A DNA stretch of 64,000 nt from Pseudomonadota bacterium (GTDB taxonomy: Bacteria > Pseudomonadota > Alphaproteobacteria > Rhodobacterales > Rhodobacteraceae). The stretch covers positions 1 to 64,000 of the forward strand of contig CAUJIP010000014.1 in the NCBI GenBank assembly GCA_963205235.1, in the 5' to 3' direction. Of this stretch, positions 50,781 to 63,399 are shown one piece after another (the first letter of the stretch is position 1; every line of letters starts with the position of its first letter). Under the pieces are notes generated by a model. The model did no database searches, was not told the origin of the DNA, and was given only the letters and a program-made list of their open reading frames with translations. The translations under genes and the position numbers were made by a program.

Positions 50781-50846
50781 TGCAGCCACCCCATTCCCCG
50801 AAAACCCCACGCGCAGGTTAGGTCCCAAGCCGGTCCAAGCGCAAGC

Positions 50847-52001
50847 CTAGAGGATAAGACCGGGTGCCGCTTCCATCTTCAGGCCGGGGAAGACCGTGCC
50901 TTCCAGCAGCCCCCGGTCCAGCCCGAACAGAGCCGCCATTGCCTGCGCCGCCCAGTCGCGCACATCCGAGGTGGGCATCAGGTCGCGCCGGTCGTAAAGG
51001 CTGGCTCCGTCCAGTCCCGGCCAAGCTCCATAAACCTTGCCGCCACGCACCGCTCCGCCCGCAACCAGCATCATCCCGCCGGTGCCATGATCGGTGCCCA
51101 GTGATCCGTTTTCGCGCACCGTCCGGCCAAATTCGGTCATCGCCATGACCACTGTCTTGCCCCAGACCGCCGTCCCCGCCTCGTCACGAAGTTGCAGGAC
51201 CGCACGCTGCAATCGATCAAGCGGCCTGCGGATACTACCGATCTGCGCGCGGTGCGTGTCCCAGCCTGCTATTGAAAAGGCAGCGATCCGCGATGATCCG
51301 CGCAGCCTTTCGGCCACAAAGCTTGCGATCAGATCGATGTCCTTGCCTTCGACATCCTCTAGCCCCGCCAGATCGAAGGCAGTTGCCGAGGCCGCATAAA
51401 ACAGCGGGTCGTTGGAATAGACCCGCTCCAGCAGGGCGCGCGCCGGATCGGAAACGGCAAGGTCCTGATCCGGGGCCCAATTCCGGGCCAACGCCGGACC
51501 GGTCAGGATCGGCATGACCTGCCGCCCGACAGCCCAGGCGGTTTCCGATCCGACCCCCGGCAACGCCTGCAACAGCCGGTTCAGCCAGCCGTCGCGCTGC
51601 GCTGCGGGCACAAGATCGGCGCCGGTACCAGCCTCCAATAGATCCTGTCCGTCGAAATGGCTGCGCTTGTCGCGGTACGGGGTCGAGGTGGCATGCACGA
51701 AGGCAAGCTCGCCCGCCTGCCACAGCGGCATCAGTCCGGACAGGTTTTCATTCAGCGCGAAAAAGCCGTCCAGATCGGTTCCCGGACTCAGGACACGGGG
51801 CCGCGCCGCAAGAAGCCCGGCATCGCCGCGTGGCTGCAGCACATCCAGCCCATCCATCGCCCCGCGAAGGATGATCACCACCAGCCGGTTGTCACCAAGG
51901 ACGGAAGAGCCTTCGGCCAGCGACACTGTGGTCAAAAGCGGATGTGCAGCGGCCGAACAGCCCAGCGCGCCAAGGCCTTTCAGGAATATCCGTCGGTCCA
52001 T
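50847..52001 (-). CDS. DUF1501 domain-containing secreted protein
   Basis: 384 residues. An N-terminal twin-arginine-like signal (MDRRIFLKGLGALG) is followed by the DUF1501 fold: LVVIILRGAMDGLDVLQPRG, FVHATSTPYRDKRSHFDGQD, VMAMTEFGRTVRENGSLGTD and HGTGGMMLVAGGAVRGG, an alkaline-phosphatase/sulfatase-like arrangement with metal-binding Asp and His residues. Such proteins are periplasmic and almost always paired with DUF1800, here 6 nt upstream in the same operon. The role is not known. Confidence 0.88.
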   Translation of the reverse strand: MDRRIFLKGLGALGCSAAAHPLLTTVSLAEGSSVLGDNRLVVIILRGAMDGLDVLQPRGDAGLLAARPRVLSPGTDLDGFFALNENLSGLMPLWQAGELAFVHATSTPYRDKRSHFDGQDLLEAGTGADLVPAAQRDGWLNRLLQALPGVGSETAWAVGRQVMPILTGPALARNWAPDQDLAVSDPARALLERVYSNDPLFYAASATAFDLAGLEDVEGKDIDLIASFVAERLRGSSRIAAFSIAGWDTHRAQIGSIRRPLDRLQRAVLQLRDEAGTAVWGKTVVMAMTEFGRTVRENGSLGTDHGTGGMMLVAGGAVRGGKVYGAWPGLDGASLYDRRDLMPTSDVRDWAAQAMAALFGLDRGLLEGTVFPGLKMEAAPGLIL

Positions 52002-52007
52002 CGCACG

Positions 52008-53333
52008 TTACCTTCTGTTGAATTCTGGCGAGGCTAGGACGATCCCCACCCCATCCCGCGCCGTTTCCGCCGCCGACACCGCCCAGGTCAGATCCTTGCC
52101 AGCCAGTCCGCCAAGTGCGGATTGCAGAAAGGCACGCGGATCGGGCAGGGGGTTGACCAGCCTTTGCGGCACCCGCATCGCCCAACTGATCCGCGCGGCC
52201 AGGCCCTGTGGCGTGATCCAGTCCGCCTCGGCCTCGGGCCAACCATTCGGGCCTCTGGCGCTGCGGAAGGGTTGACCCATCGCGGCCAGCGGGGTGGTGA
52301 TGATGCGCCCGAAGCTGCGACCGTTCGCGTTGAAAATGACCTCGGGCCCGATGCCAAGCGCGCGCAGGCCTGCCACCAGAAAATCCTGCGGCTGTCGGGC
52401 TTTCTTCTGCTTGGTCATGGCTGCAGCGGGATGGGCAAGCAGCACTTTGGCCAAGGTCGAAAGATCGCCGCCACTGTCGCGAAAGGTGGCTGCCAAGGTC
52501 TCGACAAGGTCGGGGTCGGGGTCGTCAGACACGAAATGAACGGCCAGCTTGAAGGCGATATGCCGGGCGGTTTCGGGGCGGGCGGCGATGTCTTCCAGAA
52601 ACTCGAGGATCGGGTTGATCCCTTCGCCGTTATAGGCGACGCCCAGCACGGTTTCCGCGCCCGGTTCGGCGCGCTTTGGGTCAAAGATCATGCCTGCGCC
52701 CGGCTCGACGGTCAGGCCGGTCAAAAGCTTGGCAAGTTGGCGCACATCCGCCTGGGAATAGGCGGCCCCGACCCCAAGCGTGTGCAGTTCCAGAAGTTCG
52801 CGCGCCAGATTCTCGTTCAGACCACGGTTCTGCCTGCGCCCTGTCGGCGATCCAGGGCCGATCGAGACATCCTGATTCAGATAGACCAGCATCGCCGGAT
52901 GCGTCGTTGCCGCGCGCAAAAGATCGGCAAACCTCCCTGCGACATTGGGTCGAATTGCCTGATCGACCATCAATCCGGTCAACGGCTTGTTCATCGGGTT
53001 GCGGGCGGTGGTGGTGAAATGATCCGCCCAGAAGGCAACCAGCCGCTCGCGAAATGACTCCTCTGATCCGATCGCACGCGCAAAGCTTGCCTTTGCCGAC
53101 TCGGTCGCCAGGGCCAGCGCGGCAACTTGTGCGGCCTTTTTCGCCACGTCATCCTTGGCGCGTCTGGCCTGCTGAAAGTCATGGAAAGCTGCGGCGATGC
53201 TGGCCTGATCCGGCCCCGGCCAGCGGGTCGCCGCAAGATCGGGACCGCTCAGCGCGGCAAGCATCTGGTCAGGATCGGTGGCCGCAGCCGGAAGGCCATA
53301 GCCAAAGCGGATTGCCAGGATCTCTTGCTGCAC
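52008..53333 (-). CDS. DUF1800 domain-containing protein
   Basis: 441 residues from GTG 53333, with GGAGG ten bases upstream. Helix-rich family features: AIRFGYGLPA at the start, VAFWADHFTTTARNP-type segment (here AFWADHFTTTARNPMNK), NQDVSIGPGSPTGRRQNRGL, NENLARELLELHTLGVGAAY and SQADVRQLAKLLTGLTV. A signal sequence is not obvious. It always travels with DUF1501, 6 nt downstream, suggesting a shared complex. Function unknown. Confidence 0.9.
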   Translation of the reverse strand: MQQEILAIRFGYGLPAAATDPDQMLAALSGPDLAATRWPGPDQASIAAAFHDFQQARRAKDDVAKKAAQVAALALATESAKASFARAIGSEESFRERLVAFWADHFTTTARNPMNKPLTGLMVDQAIRPNVAGRFADLLRAATTHPAMLVYLNQDVSIGPGSPTGRRQNRGLNENLARELLELHTLGVGAAYSQADVRQLAKLLTGLTVEPGAGMIFDPKRAEPGAETVLGVAYNGEGINPILEFLEDIAARPETARHIAFKLAVHFVSDDPDPDLVETLAATFRDSGGDLSTLAKVLLAHPAAAMTKQKKARQPQDFLVAGLRALGIGPEVIFNANGRSFGRIITTPLAAMGQPFRSARGPNGWPEAEADWITPQGLAARISWAMRVPQRLVNPLPDPRAFLQSALGGLAGKDLTWAVSAAETARDGVGIVLASPEFNRR

Positions 53334-53464
53334 GATGGCCTCCGGGTTCTCCAGCCCTCAAGCTTACGAACCGGTTGCCCGGGCCCGTCGCTTCCCGCTC
53401 AAGATAGGAAGCGTCGGGTCCGGTCCCAAGCCATGCAGGACCCCGATAGCAGCAATCCGCCTGA

Positions 53465-55261
53465 TCAGGCTTCCTTCGGCAGAACCCGCAAGCGAAGCTC
53501 GCGCAGCTGTTCGTTCATCGGCTCTGACGGGGCACCCATCAGCAGGTCTTCCGCGCGTTGGTTCATCGGGAACATGATGACCTCGCGGATGTTCTGGGTG
53601 TCGGCCAGCAGCATCACCAGACGGTCGATCCCGGCCGCACAGCCGCCGTGGGGCGGCGCACCGTACTTGAACGCCTTGACCATGCCGCCGAACCGCTTGT
53701 CGACCTCCGAATTCGGATAGCCCGCCAGTTCAAACGCCTTGTACATGATCTCGGGCTTGTGGTTGCGGATGCCGCCACTGATCACCTCATAGCCGTTGCA
53801 CGCGAGGTCATACTGGTAGGCATAGACCTTCAGCGGGTCGCCGTTCAGCGCCTCAAGGCCCCCCTGCGGCATCGAGAACGGGTTGTGGGAAAAGTCGATC
53901 TTCCCCTCGTCGGTCTTCTCGTACATCGGGAAATCGACGATCCAGGCAAAGCGGAAGCTGTCCTTGTCGGTCAGCCCCAACTCCTCGCCGATGACGTTCC
54001 GCGCCCGACCCGCGATGGGCTCGAACGTTTCGGGCTTGCCGCCCAGGAAGAAGGCGGCGTCGCCCTTTTCCAGACCCAGCTGCACCCGGATCGCCTCGGT
54101 CCGCTCGGGTCCGATGTTCTTGGCGAGCGGACCGGCGGCTTCCATGCCCGACCCATCCTCGGCCTCGCGCCAGAAGATATACCCCATTCCCGGCAGGCCC
54201 TGCTGTTGGGCAAAGGCGTTCATCCGGTCGCAGAACTTGCGGCCCACGGGTTCGCCAGATGGCCCCTTCGGAGCGGGAATGGCGCGGACCTCGTTGCCCT
54301 CCTGCTCCAGCAGCTTGGCGAAGATCGCAAAGCCCGAGCCTGCGAAATGCTGCGAAACATCCTGCATCCGGATCGGGTTTCGCAGGTCGGGCTTGTCGGA
54401 GCCGTACCACTTCAGGCTGTCGCGATAGGCGATGCGCGGCCAGTCGGCGTGGACCTTGCGACCCTTGCCGAAGTGTTCGAACAGCCCCTGCAACACCGGT
54501 TGGACGGCGGCGAAGACGTCGTCCTGTGTCACAAAACTCATCTCGACGTCCAACTGGTAGAAGTCGGTGGGCGACCGGTCGGCGCGCGGGTCTTCATCCC
54601 GGAAGCAGGGCGCGATCTGGAAATAGCGGTCGAAACCGGCCACCTGGATCAGCTGCTTGAACTGCTGCGGCGCCTGCGGCAGGGCGTAGAACTTGCCCGG
54701 ATGCAGGCGGCTGGGAACCAGAAAGTCGCGCGCGCCTTCCGGCGACGAGGCGGTGATGATCGGCGTCTGGAATTCGGTAAAGCCCTGGTCCCACATCGCA
54801 TTGCGCAGCCAGCGCACCACGTTCGACCGCAGCATCATGTTCTGATGCATCGTGTCGCGCCGCAGGTCGAGGAAGCGATAGGTCAGACGGGTTTCCTCGG
54901 GGTATTCGGCATCGCCAAAGACCGGCAAGGGCAGTTCTTCCGACGCGCCCAGAACCTCGACCTCAGTCACATAGACCTCGATCTCGCCGGTCGGGATCTT
55001 GGTGTTGACCAAGGACGCATCCCGCGCCTTCACCCGCCCGTCAATGCGGATCACCCATTCGCTGCGCACCGCCTCCAGCGCCTTGAACGCCGCCGAATCG
55101 CCGTCACACAGCACCTGCGTGATCCCGTAATGGTCGCGCAGGTCGATGAACAACACGCCGCCATGGTCGCGCACCCGGTGGACCCAGCCCGAAAGCCGGA
55201 CGGTTTCGCCGACATGGGTCTTGTTCAGACCGGCACAGGTATGACTGCGATAGGCGTGCAT
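53465..55261 (-). CDS. aspS: aspartyl-tRNA synthetase
   Basis: 598 residues from ATG 55261 ([20 protein letters not shown]). N-terminal anticodon OB-fold ([20 protein letters not shown]), class II motif 2 in [18 protein letters not shown], the bacterial GAD insert in the middle, and motif 3 near the end ([20 protein letters not shown]). It charges tRNA-Asp; in alphaproteobacteria this enzyme is often non-discriminating and also charges tRNA-Asn. A 34-bp-arm inverted repeat lies about 80 nt upstream of the start. Confidence 0.96.
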   Translation of the reverse strand: MHAYRSHTCAGLNKTHVGETVRLSGWVHRVRDHGGVLFIDLRDHYGITQVLCDGDSAAFKALEAVRSEWVIRIDGRVKARDASLVNTKIPTGEIEVYVTEVEVLGASEELPLPVFGDAEYPEETRLTYRFLDLRRDTMHQNMMLRSNVVRWLRNAMWDQGFTEFQTPIITASSPEGARDFLVPSRLHPGKFYALPQAPQQFKQLIQVAGFDRYFQIAPCFRDEDPRADRSPTDFYQLDVEMSFVTQDDVFAAVQPVLQGLFEHFGKGRKVHADWPRIAYRDSLKWYGSDKPDLRNPIRMQDVSQHFAGSGFAIFAKLLEQEGNEVRAIPAPKGPSGEPVGRKFCDRMNAFAQQQGLPGMGYIFWREAEDGSGMEAAGPLAKNIGPERTEAIRVQLGLEKGDAAFFLGGKPETFEPIAGRARNVIGEELGLTDKDSFRFAWIVDFPMYEKTDEGKIDFSHNPFSMPQGGLEALNGDPLKVYAYQYDLACNGYEVISGGIRNHKPEIMYKAFELAGYPNSEVDKRFGGMVKAFKYGAPPHGGCAAGIDRLVMLLADTQNIREVIMFPMNQRAEDLLMGAPSEPMNEQLRELRLRVLPKEA

Positions 55262-55339
55262 CTTCGTTCCCTTTCCAAGGGCTTTGGCATCATCGGCGCC
55301 GATACACCTTGCCCCCCGTCCGAAGTCAAGCCTTCGCCC

Positions 55340-55425
55340 TTTCATCTTTGTCTAAATATCCCCGCCGGAGGCTCCAACGCCCACCACCTGAAGCCTCCGG
55401 CGGGGATATTTAGACAAAGATGAAA
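55340..55425. repeat. inverted repeat with 34-bp perfect arms
   Basis: Arms 55340-55373 and 55392-55425 are exact reverse complements around an 18-nt loop. Each arm contains TTTGTCTAAATATCC joined to CCGCCGGAGGCT. The right arm extends into the 3' end of pabC and contributes its last five codons and TAA stop. The sequence resembles an abundant intergenic repeat of Rhodobacteraceae. Confidence 0.85.
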
Positions 55426-56021
55426 TGTGCCGGAATCAGCCCGCGTAGGGCGTTGCCGACCCATAGCTGCACCCGTGGCAGGTCTTCCGCCAAAAGCACC
55501 TCTTCCGGGCAGGCGAGGTCTGCGCGCAAAACGCCGGGTAGAAGGCCGCAGGATAGCGGAGGCGTGCGCATCCCTTGGCCCCGGTCGAAGAAGACTGAAG
55601 TGACGGTGCCCTCGCAGACCTCGCCGTGCTCATTTTGAAAGATCACTTCGTCCAGCCCATCCGACAGGGCGGCGCGGGTCTGGTCATAAAGCGCCCGGTT
55701 GGTGGATTTCACGGTTAGCCACGGATCGCCCGATGCCAGCCGCTGCGTCGCAAGCCCCACCCGCCATTCGCGTTTCGCTGGTGGCAGGGGGAAGGTTTCC
55801 CAAAGGCTATGCCCCAAGCTGTCAAGCGTCAGGCGCAGGCGGGCCGGGTGGTCGGGGCCATCTGGCGCGACATCAGGGCAGGCCCAGCCCAGAAGTCCGG
55901 CGCTGCGCTGCAAACGGGCCAGATGCAGGGGCCAGCGGGGTGCCCCCGACCCATCCCACAGGATCGTCTCGATCAGCCTTAGTCCCGGCTGACGGCCGCC
56001 TTCACGAAGCGCGCTTTCCAC
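55410..56021 (-). CDS. pabC: aminotransferase class IV, aminodeoxychorismate lyase-like
   Basis: 203 residues from GTG 56021, which has GGGAGGAAGCGCT directly upstream; longer in-frame starts would include that ribosome site. Fold-type IV features: VKSTNRALYDQTRA (Schiff-base Lys), DEVIFQNEHGEVCEGTVTSV (PLP Glu) and GLLPGVLRA. It releases pyruvate from aminodeoxychorismate to give p-aminobenzoate for folate. It is 43 nt inside the 3' end of pabB, so the genes overlap. The last residues (HFIFV) and the stop are encoded by an inverted repeat. Confidence 0.88.
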   Translation of the reverse strand: MESALREGGRQPGLRLIETILWDGSGAPRWPLHLARLQRSAGLLGWACPDVAPDGPDHPARLRLTLDSLGHSLWETFPLPPAKREWRVGLATQRLASGDPWLTVKSTNRALYDQTRAALSDGLDEVIFQNEHGEVCEGTVTSVFFDRGQGMRTPPLSCGLLPGVLRADLACPEEVLLAEDLPRVQLWVGNALRGLIPAHFIFV

Positions 56022-57115
56022 AGCGCTTCCTCCCATTCGCCATCGACAGTTGACCCATGCGTCAGCCCGCCGCCCACATTCATCACGATGTCCTGCCCGG
56101 TCACGGCCAAGGTCCGGATCGCCACCGAAAAATCGGCATCCCCGTCAGGCGACATCCAACCCACCGCCCCGCAGTAAACCCCGCGAGGCGAAGGCTCGAC
56201 TTCGCGGATGATTTCCATTGCCCGGATCTTTGGCGCGCCCGTGACCGAACCGCAGGGAAACAGCGCCGCCATCAGCCCCGACAGACCCGGCGCGCCGATC
56301 AGATCGGCCTCGACGGTCGAGGTCATCTGGTGGACCGTCCCATAAGTCTCGATCGCGAACAGGGCGGGAACCTTGACGCTGCCAACCCGTGCCAGCCGCG
56401 AAATGTCGTTGCGCAGCAAGTCCACGATCATCAGGTTCTCGGCCCGGTCCTTCTCGGCCCCCTGCAATTCAGTAATGATCGCCGCATCTTCGGCCGCATC
56501 CCTGCCGCGCGGGCGGGTGCCCTTCATCGGGCGGGTGACGATGCGTCCGCCCTTTATCTGGAAGAACAATTCTGGGGACCGCGACACCACGACCGGCCCG
56601 ACACCAAGGTCGACAAAAGCCCCATGCCCCACCGCCCCGGTACGCCGGAACGCGCCGTACAGCCCAAGGGCCGACCCAGAGACCAGCCGCGCCTGCATCG
56701 GGAAGGTCAGGTTCACCTGATAGCAGTCGCCCGCCGCGATATAGTCAAAGACCTTGCGCGCCGCATTGCCATAGGCGCGGCGTCCCACTGCGGGAACCGG
56801 CGCTGTCATCCGGGTCGTGCGGCCTTCGTCTGCGGCGCGGTCCAGCGACGGGCCCGCATCTTCTGGCGTGTCAAACACCCCCAGTGCCAGCAATGGCCCG
56901 GCGCGTCGGCGCGGCATCAGGCGGGCAAGCTTTGGCTCCAGCGCATAGCCCGCTTCATAGCCGACATAGCCAGCGATCCAGGCCCCACCCCGGCGCAAGC
57001 TTTCGGCCCGGGCCAGCGCGGGCGCAACTTCAGACGCCCGTGACGCGACGATCACCTCGCGCGGGCGGTTGAAGAGTGCAGGCCTTTCCCCCGGCCCATG
57101 TTCGATAAGGATCAC
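55979..57115 (-). CDS. pabB: aminodeoxychorismate synthase component I
   Basis: 378 residues from GTG 57115 (start not certain; no strong ribosome site). Chorismate-binding motifs: AAGDCYQVNLTFPM, SPELFFQIKGGRIVTRPMKG, EKDRAENLMIVDLLRNDISR and FPCGSVTGAPKIRAMEIIRE. The N-terminal part is short, as usual for alphaproteobacterial PabB. It aminates chorismate together with a glutaminase (PabA/TrpG) not found in the window. pabC overlaps its end. Confidence 0.93.
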   Translation of the reverse strand: MILIEHGPGERPALFNRPREVIVASRASEVAPALARAESLRRGGAWIAGYVGYEAGYALEPKLARLMPRRRAGPLLALGVFDTPEDAGPSLDRAADEGRTTRMTAPVPAVGRRAYGNAARKVFDYIAAGDCYQVNLTFPMQARLVSGSALGLYGAFRRTGAVGHGAFVDLGVGPVVVSRSPELFFQIKGGRIVTRPMKGTRPRGRDAAEDAAIITELQGAEKDRAENLMIVDLLRNDISRLARVGSVKVPALFAIETYGTVHQMTSTVEADLIGAPGLSGLMAALFPCGSVTGAPKIRAMEIIREVEPSPRGVYCGAVGWMSPDGDADFSVAIRTLAVTGQDIVMNVGGGLTHGSTVDGEWEEALWKARFVKAAVSRD

Positions 57116-57374
57116 CCCAAGGGCCCCCGCGATGCCAACAGGTTCGAAATAGGCCGAACCCGGCCTTGCCGCCAGACCAAACCGCGGCTCCCCGGCTCCC
57201 GAAACCGACCCCGAAGAAGAAAATACCTGATCGAAGGGTCAAGTAACGCATTCAAAGCTTGCTTGCCGATCAATTTCGCGCTTCCCTGTCGCCACGATTG
57301 CGCCACCACATCCTGTGGGCGGTTTGCCACAAACAACAACAATGCGTCCAACAACCGGTACGAAGGGAACTCAA

Positions 57375-58967
57375 ATGGCTTCCGACGACTACAACGACCA
57401 CGCCAAGCATGAGGACATGAAAGTCCTGCATGGCATGGGCTATGCACAGGAGCTTTCGCGCTCCATGTCCAAATTCTCGAACTTCGCGATCTCCTTCTCG
57501 ATCATCTGCATCCTGTCCGGCGGGATCAACTCCTTCGCACAGGCGATCTCCTCTGTCGGCGGTGCCGGCGCGGGCATCGGCTGGATCACAGGCTGCATCA
57601 TCTCGGGTATGTTCGCGCTTTCCATGGCACAGATCGCCTCGGCCTTCCCGACGGCGGGCGGGCTTTATCACTGGGCCTCGATCCTTGGCGGCCGGTTCTG
57701 GGGCTGGCTCACCGCCTGGCTTAACCTTCTGGGCCTGATCACCGTTCTGGGCGCCATCAACATCGGTACCGCCTATTTCTTCGCGGGTGCCATCGCGCCG
57801 ATGTTCGGCACGGTCGCCGAAGACGGGACCATGACCACCTTCTTCACCGGCACGGACGGTCAGGTTGTCGCCTTCGTCGCGATCATCACGATCATCCAGG
57901 CGGTGTTCAACCATATCGGCATCAAGGCCACGACCTTCCTGACCGACATCTCGGGCTACATCATCTTTGCGACCACCGCCGTTCTGGTCGTCGCCTGCCT
58001 GATGTATGCGCCCGCGATCGACATCTCGCGGTTGTGGACCTTCACCAACTATTCGGGTGATGCTGGGGGCGGCGTGTTCCCGCAGACCGACAACGTGGGC
58101 TACCTGTTCCTGCTCTGCCTCTTGCTGCCGGTCTACACGATCACCGGGTATGATGCTTCGGCGCATACTTCGGAAGAGACCAAGAACGCTGCCCATTCGG
58201 TACCGAAAGGCATCGTGTCTGCTGTGATCTGGTCGTCGCTGATCGGCTGGATCATGATCTGCGCCATCACGCTTGCGATCCCGGACATGGCCGTCGCTGC
58301 TGGCCAGGGCTGGGGCATGTTCTTCGGCACGATGGATGCAATCATGCCCGCCGGGCTGAAGTCCGTGCTCTACATCGGCATATTCATCGCCCAGCTTCTC
58401 TGCGGTCTGGCCACGGTGACTTCGGCCAGCCGGATGCTGTTCGCCTTCTCGCGCGATGACGGGATGCCGGTCGGCTCCAAGGCGCTGGCCACCGTCTCGC
58501 CCAAGTACCGCACGCCGGTCAACGCGATCTGGACGGCGACGGTGCTCTGCATTCTCTATGTGGTGCTGGCGATGATGATCAAGATCGAAGGCACCTCGAT
58601 CTACGTGATCGTGGTGAACTCGACCCTTGTCTTCCTGTTCCTGTCCTTCACCATCCCGCTGGTTGCGGCGATGCTGAACTATGGCGGGGCCAAGTGGCCG
58701 AACCCCGGCCCCTGGGCGATGTCGGCGGGCCTTTACAAGCTGGTGACGGTGCTATCGGTGGTCGGGATGGCGATCATCCTCTTCATCGCCGTCGCCCCGC
58801 CGAATGAGCGGGTGCTCTATGTCGTCGCGGGCTTCATCGCCCTGGCGCTGGTTCTTTGGGTCGCGGTGGAAAGCCGCCGCTTCGAAGGCCCGCCGACCGG
58901 CGAAAAGATCGCCGCTCGCAAGGCCGCCATTGCTGCTGCCGAAGCAGCGGTTGGCGAAAAGGGCTAA
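57375..58967 (+). CDS. APC family amino acid permease
   Basis: 530 residues from ATG 57375 (MASDDYNDHAKHED). Twelve or so transmembrane helices; the N-terminal part (FSNFAISFSIICILSGGINS, then FPTAGGLYHWASILGG) and GYDASAHTSEETKNAAHSVP are typical of the GABA/choline-type branch of APC transporters. The substrate is an amino acid, GABA or amine (inference). Single gene with its own terminator; the 260 nt upstream, shared with divergent pabB, should hold its promoter. Confidence 0.9.
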   Translation: MASDDYNDHAKHEDMKVLHGMGYAQELSRSMSKFSNFAISFSIICILSGGINSFAQAISSVGGAGAGIGWITGCIISGMFALSMAQIASAFPTAGGLYHWASILGGRFWGWLTAWLNLLGLITVLGAINIGTAYFFAGAIAPMFGTVAEDGTMTTFFTGTDGQVVAFVAIITIIQAVFNHIGIKATTFLTDISGYIIFATTAVLVVACLMYAPAIDISRLWTFTNYSGDAGGGVFPQTDNVGYLFLLCLLLPVYTITGYDASAHTSEETKNAAHSVPKGIVSAVIWSSLIGWIMICAITLAIPDMAVAAGQGWGMFFGTMDAIMPAGLKSVLYIGIFIAQLLCGLATVTSASRMLFAFSRDDGMPVGSKALATVSPKYRTPVNAIWTATVLCILYVVLAMMIKIEGTSIYVIVVNSTLVFLFLSFTIPLVAAMLNYGGAKWPNPGPWAMSAGLYKLVTVLSVVGMAIILFIAVAPPNERVLYVVAGFIALALVLWVAVESRRFEGPPTGEKIAARKAAIAAAEAAVGEKG

Positions 58968-58991
58968 GGCCTCGGCCATCCTGAAAACCGG

Positions 58992-59023
58992 AAAGGCCAG
59001 AGCTTCGGCTCTGGCCTTTTCCT
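58992..59023 (+). terminator. Rho-independent terminator after the APC permease
   Basis: Perfect 12-bp stem AAAGGCCAGAGC / GCTCTGGCCTTT with TTCG loop, followed by a T tract, 24 nt after the stop. A stable, textbook hairpin. Confidence 0.9.
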
Positions 59024-59111
59024 TTGGTCGCACGCCCCGCCGTTTGCCCCTTGCGCCCCCCCGGCTTCTGTCTATAACCCGCACAATTTTGCGCAAAGGA
59101 TGGGGGCTGAC

Positions 59112-62441
<3,330 letters not shown>

Positions 62442-62450
62442 GGGAAGGCC

Positions 62451-62864
62451 TCACTTGCTACCAAATATCTCATTGCAGCGGCTCATTTCCCAAACGCCGC
62501 TAGAATCTTTTTGAGAGAGAATCTGTTCAATTTTCCCGGCTTTGTTCGAAACAATTCTGACCTGACACTGAATATCGATGGTCGTCGCAGGAGAATAGTT
62601 GGTATACGCGGTGGCTGTGTTTCCGTAGCCGGTCACAGTCGTATAAGAACTTCCTGGCATTGTTATGCTTTGCGGCGCTTCTGCCCAAACGAAAATGGTT
62701 CGGCCATCTTGGGTGTTGTATTGGCTCGAAGGAGGTCCGTTCTCTATGAAAAACTGGTCCACCGGTTTACCTATGTACTTTGATGAAAGCGCCTCGTTTG
62801 CCTGTTCAGTGGTGGTACAGGCTGTCACTGCTGCAGCAAAGCAAACAAGAATCAGTCGTTTCAT
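62451..62864 (-). CDS. small lipoprotein of atypical base composition
   Basis: 137 residues from ATG 62864 (GAGG upstream). Lipoprotein signal MKRLILVCFAAAVTACTTTE with Cys16 (lipobox VTAC). The mature part begins ANEALSSKYIGKPVDQFF, a SmpA/BamE-like start (the I-G-K-P-x-D motif), and continues with a Thr/Tyr/Ser-rich segment (TTVTGYGNTATAYTNYS). The DNA is clearly more AT-rich than its neighbours, which suggests horizontal acquisition. Convergent with carB, 9 nt between stops. Function unknown. Confidence 0.7.
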   Translation of the reverse strand: MKRLILVCFAAAVTACTTTEQANEALSSKYIGKPVDQFFIENGPPSSQYNTQDGRTIFVWAEAPQSITMPGSSYTTVTGYGNTATAYTNYSPATTIDIQCQVRIVSNKAGKIEQILSQKDSSGVWEMSRCNEIFGSK

Positions 62865-63019
62865 TTTATCGTCCTCGTTAAAATTCAAAGCAAGCGTGGC
62901 CGAATAGACCTTGCGGGTCAATGGTTGGAAATCAGTTTACAGTCTAATGCCCATTCCCATCCGCCAGTGTAGTTTCCTTAACCCCCCGTTAACCCTTCCC
63001 ATGCCACCCTCCCCGGGCC

Positions 63020-63316
63020 ATGAAACCCGCCCTCCTCCTCCCTTTCCTCCTCGCCGCCTGTGGGGCCTCTCCGGCGCCTGAATTCTTCGGGGCCACCCGC
63101 ACCGAAGTCACCGTCAACGCCCGCGACTATGTCGTCCTGCAAAAGGGCGAGCGGGTGGAGGTCATCCGCCTTGGCTATGCCCATCGGGGTGAGCATCAGG
63201 AAATCCGCGCCACGATGATCGAACTCATCCCCACTGTCACCGGCTGCACCCTGCGCGAAAGCACCCTGACCGGCGATTCCGGGGAAATGCGGGGGTCTGT
63301 CAACTGCCCGAAGTGA
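63020..63316 (+). CDS. small predicted lipoprotein
   Basis: 98 residues. Signal MKPALLLPFLLAAC with Cys14 (lipobox LAAC). The mature part is beta-rich (TRTEVTVNARDYVVLQKGER, VEVIRLGYAHRGEHQEIRAT) with two cysteines (GCTLRE, VNCPK) that could form a disulfide. Family not recognised. It lies 83 nt before purC on the same strand. Confidence 0.7.
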   Translation: MKPALLLPFLLAACGASPAPEFFGATRTEVTVNARDYVVLQKGERVEVIRLGYAHRGEHQEIRATMIELIPTVTGCTLRESTLTGDSGEMRGSVNCPK

Positions 63317-63399
63317 CAGGCTATGGGCGGGCAGGGCGACCGACGCCTTGACTCCGCCCGCCCAAAGTCCAAGAAGCGGGCAGCCAGACGGAGGCCCTT

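Noticed and set aside
55340-55425. The long inverted repeat as a T-box or attenuator of aspS
   Set aside because: No leader peptide or T-box sequence is seen, and the same sequence type is a dispersed repeat in related genomes as far as I recall.
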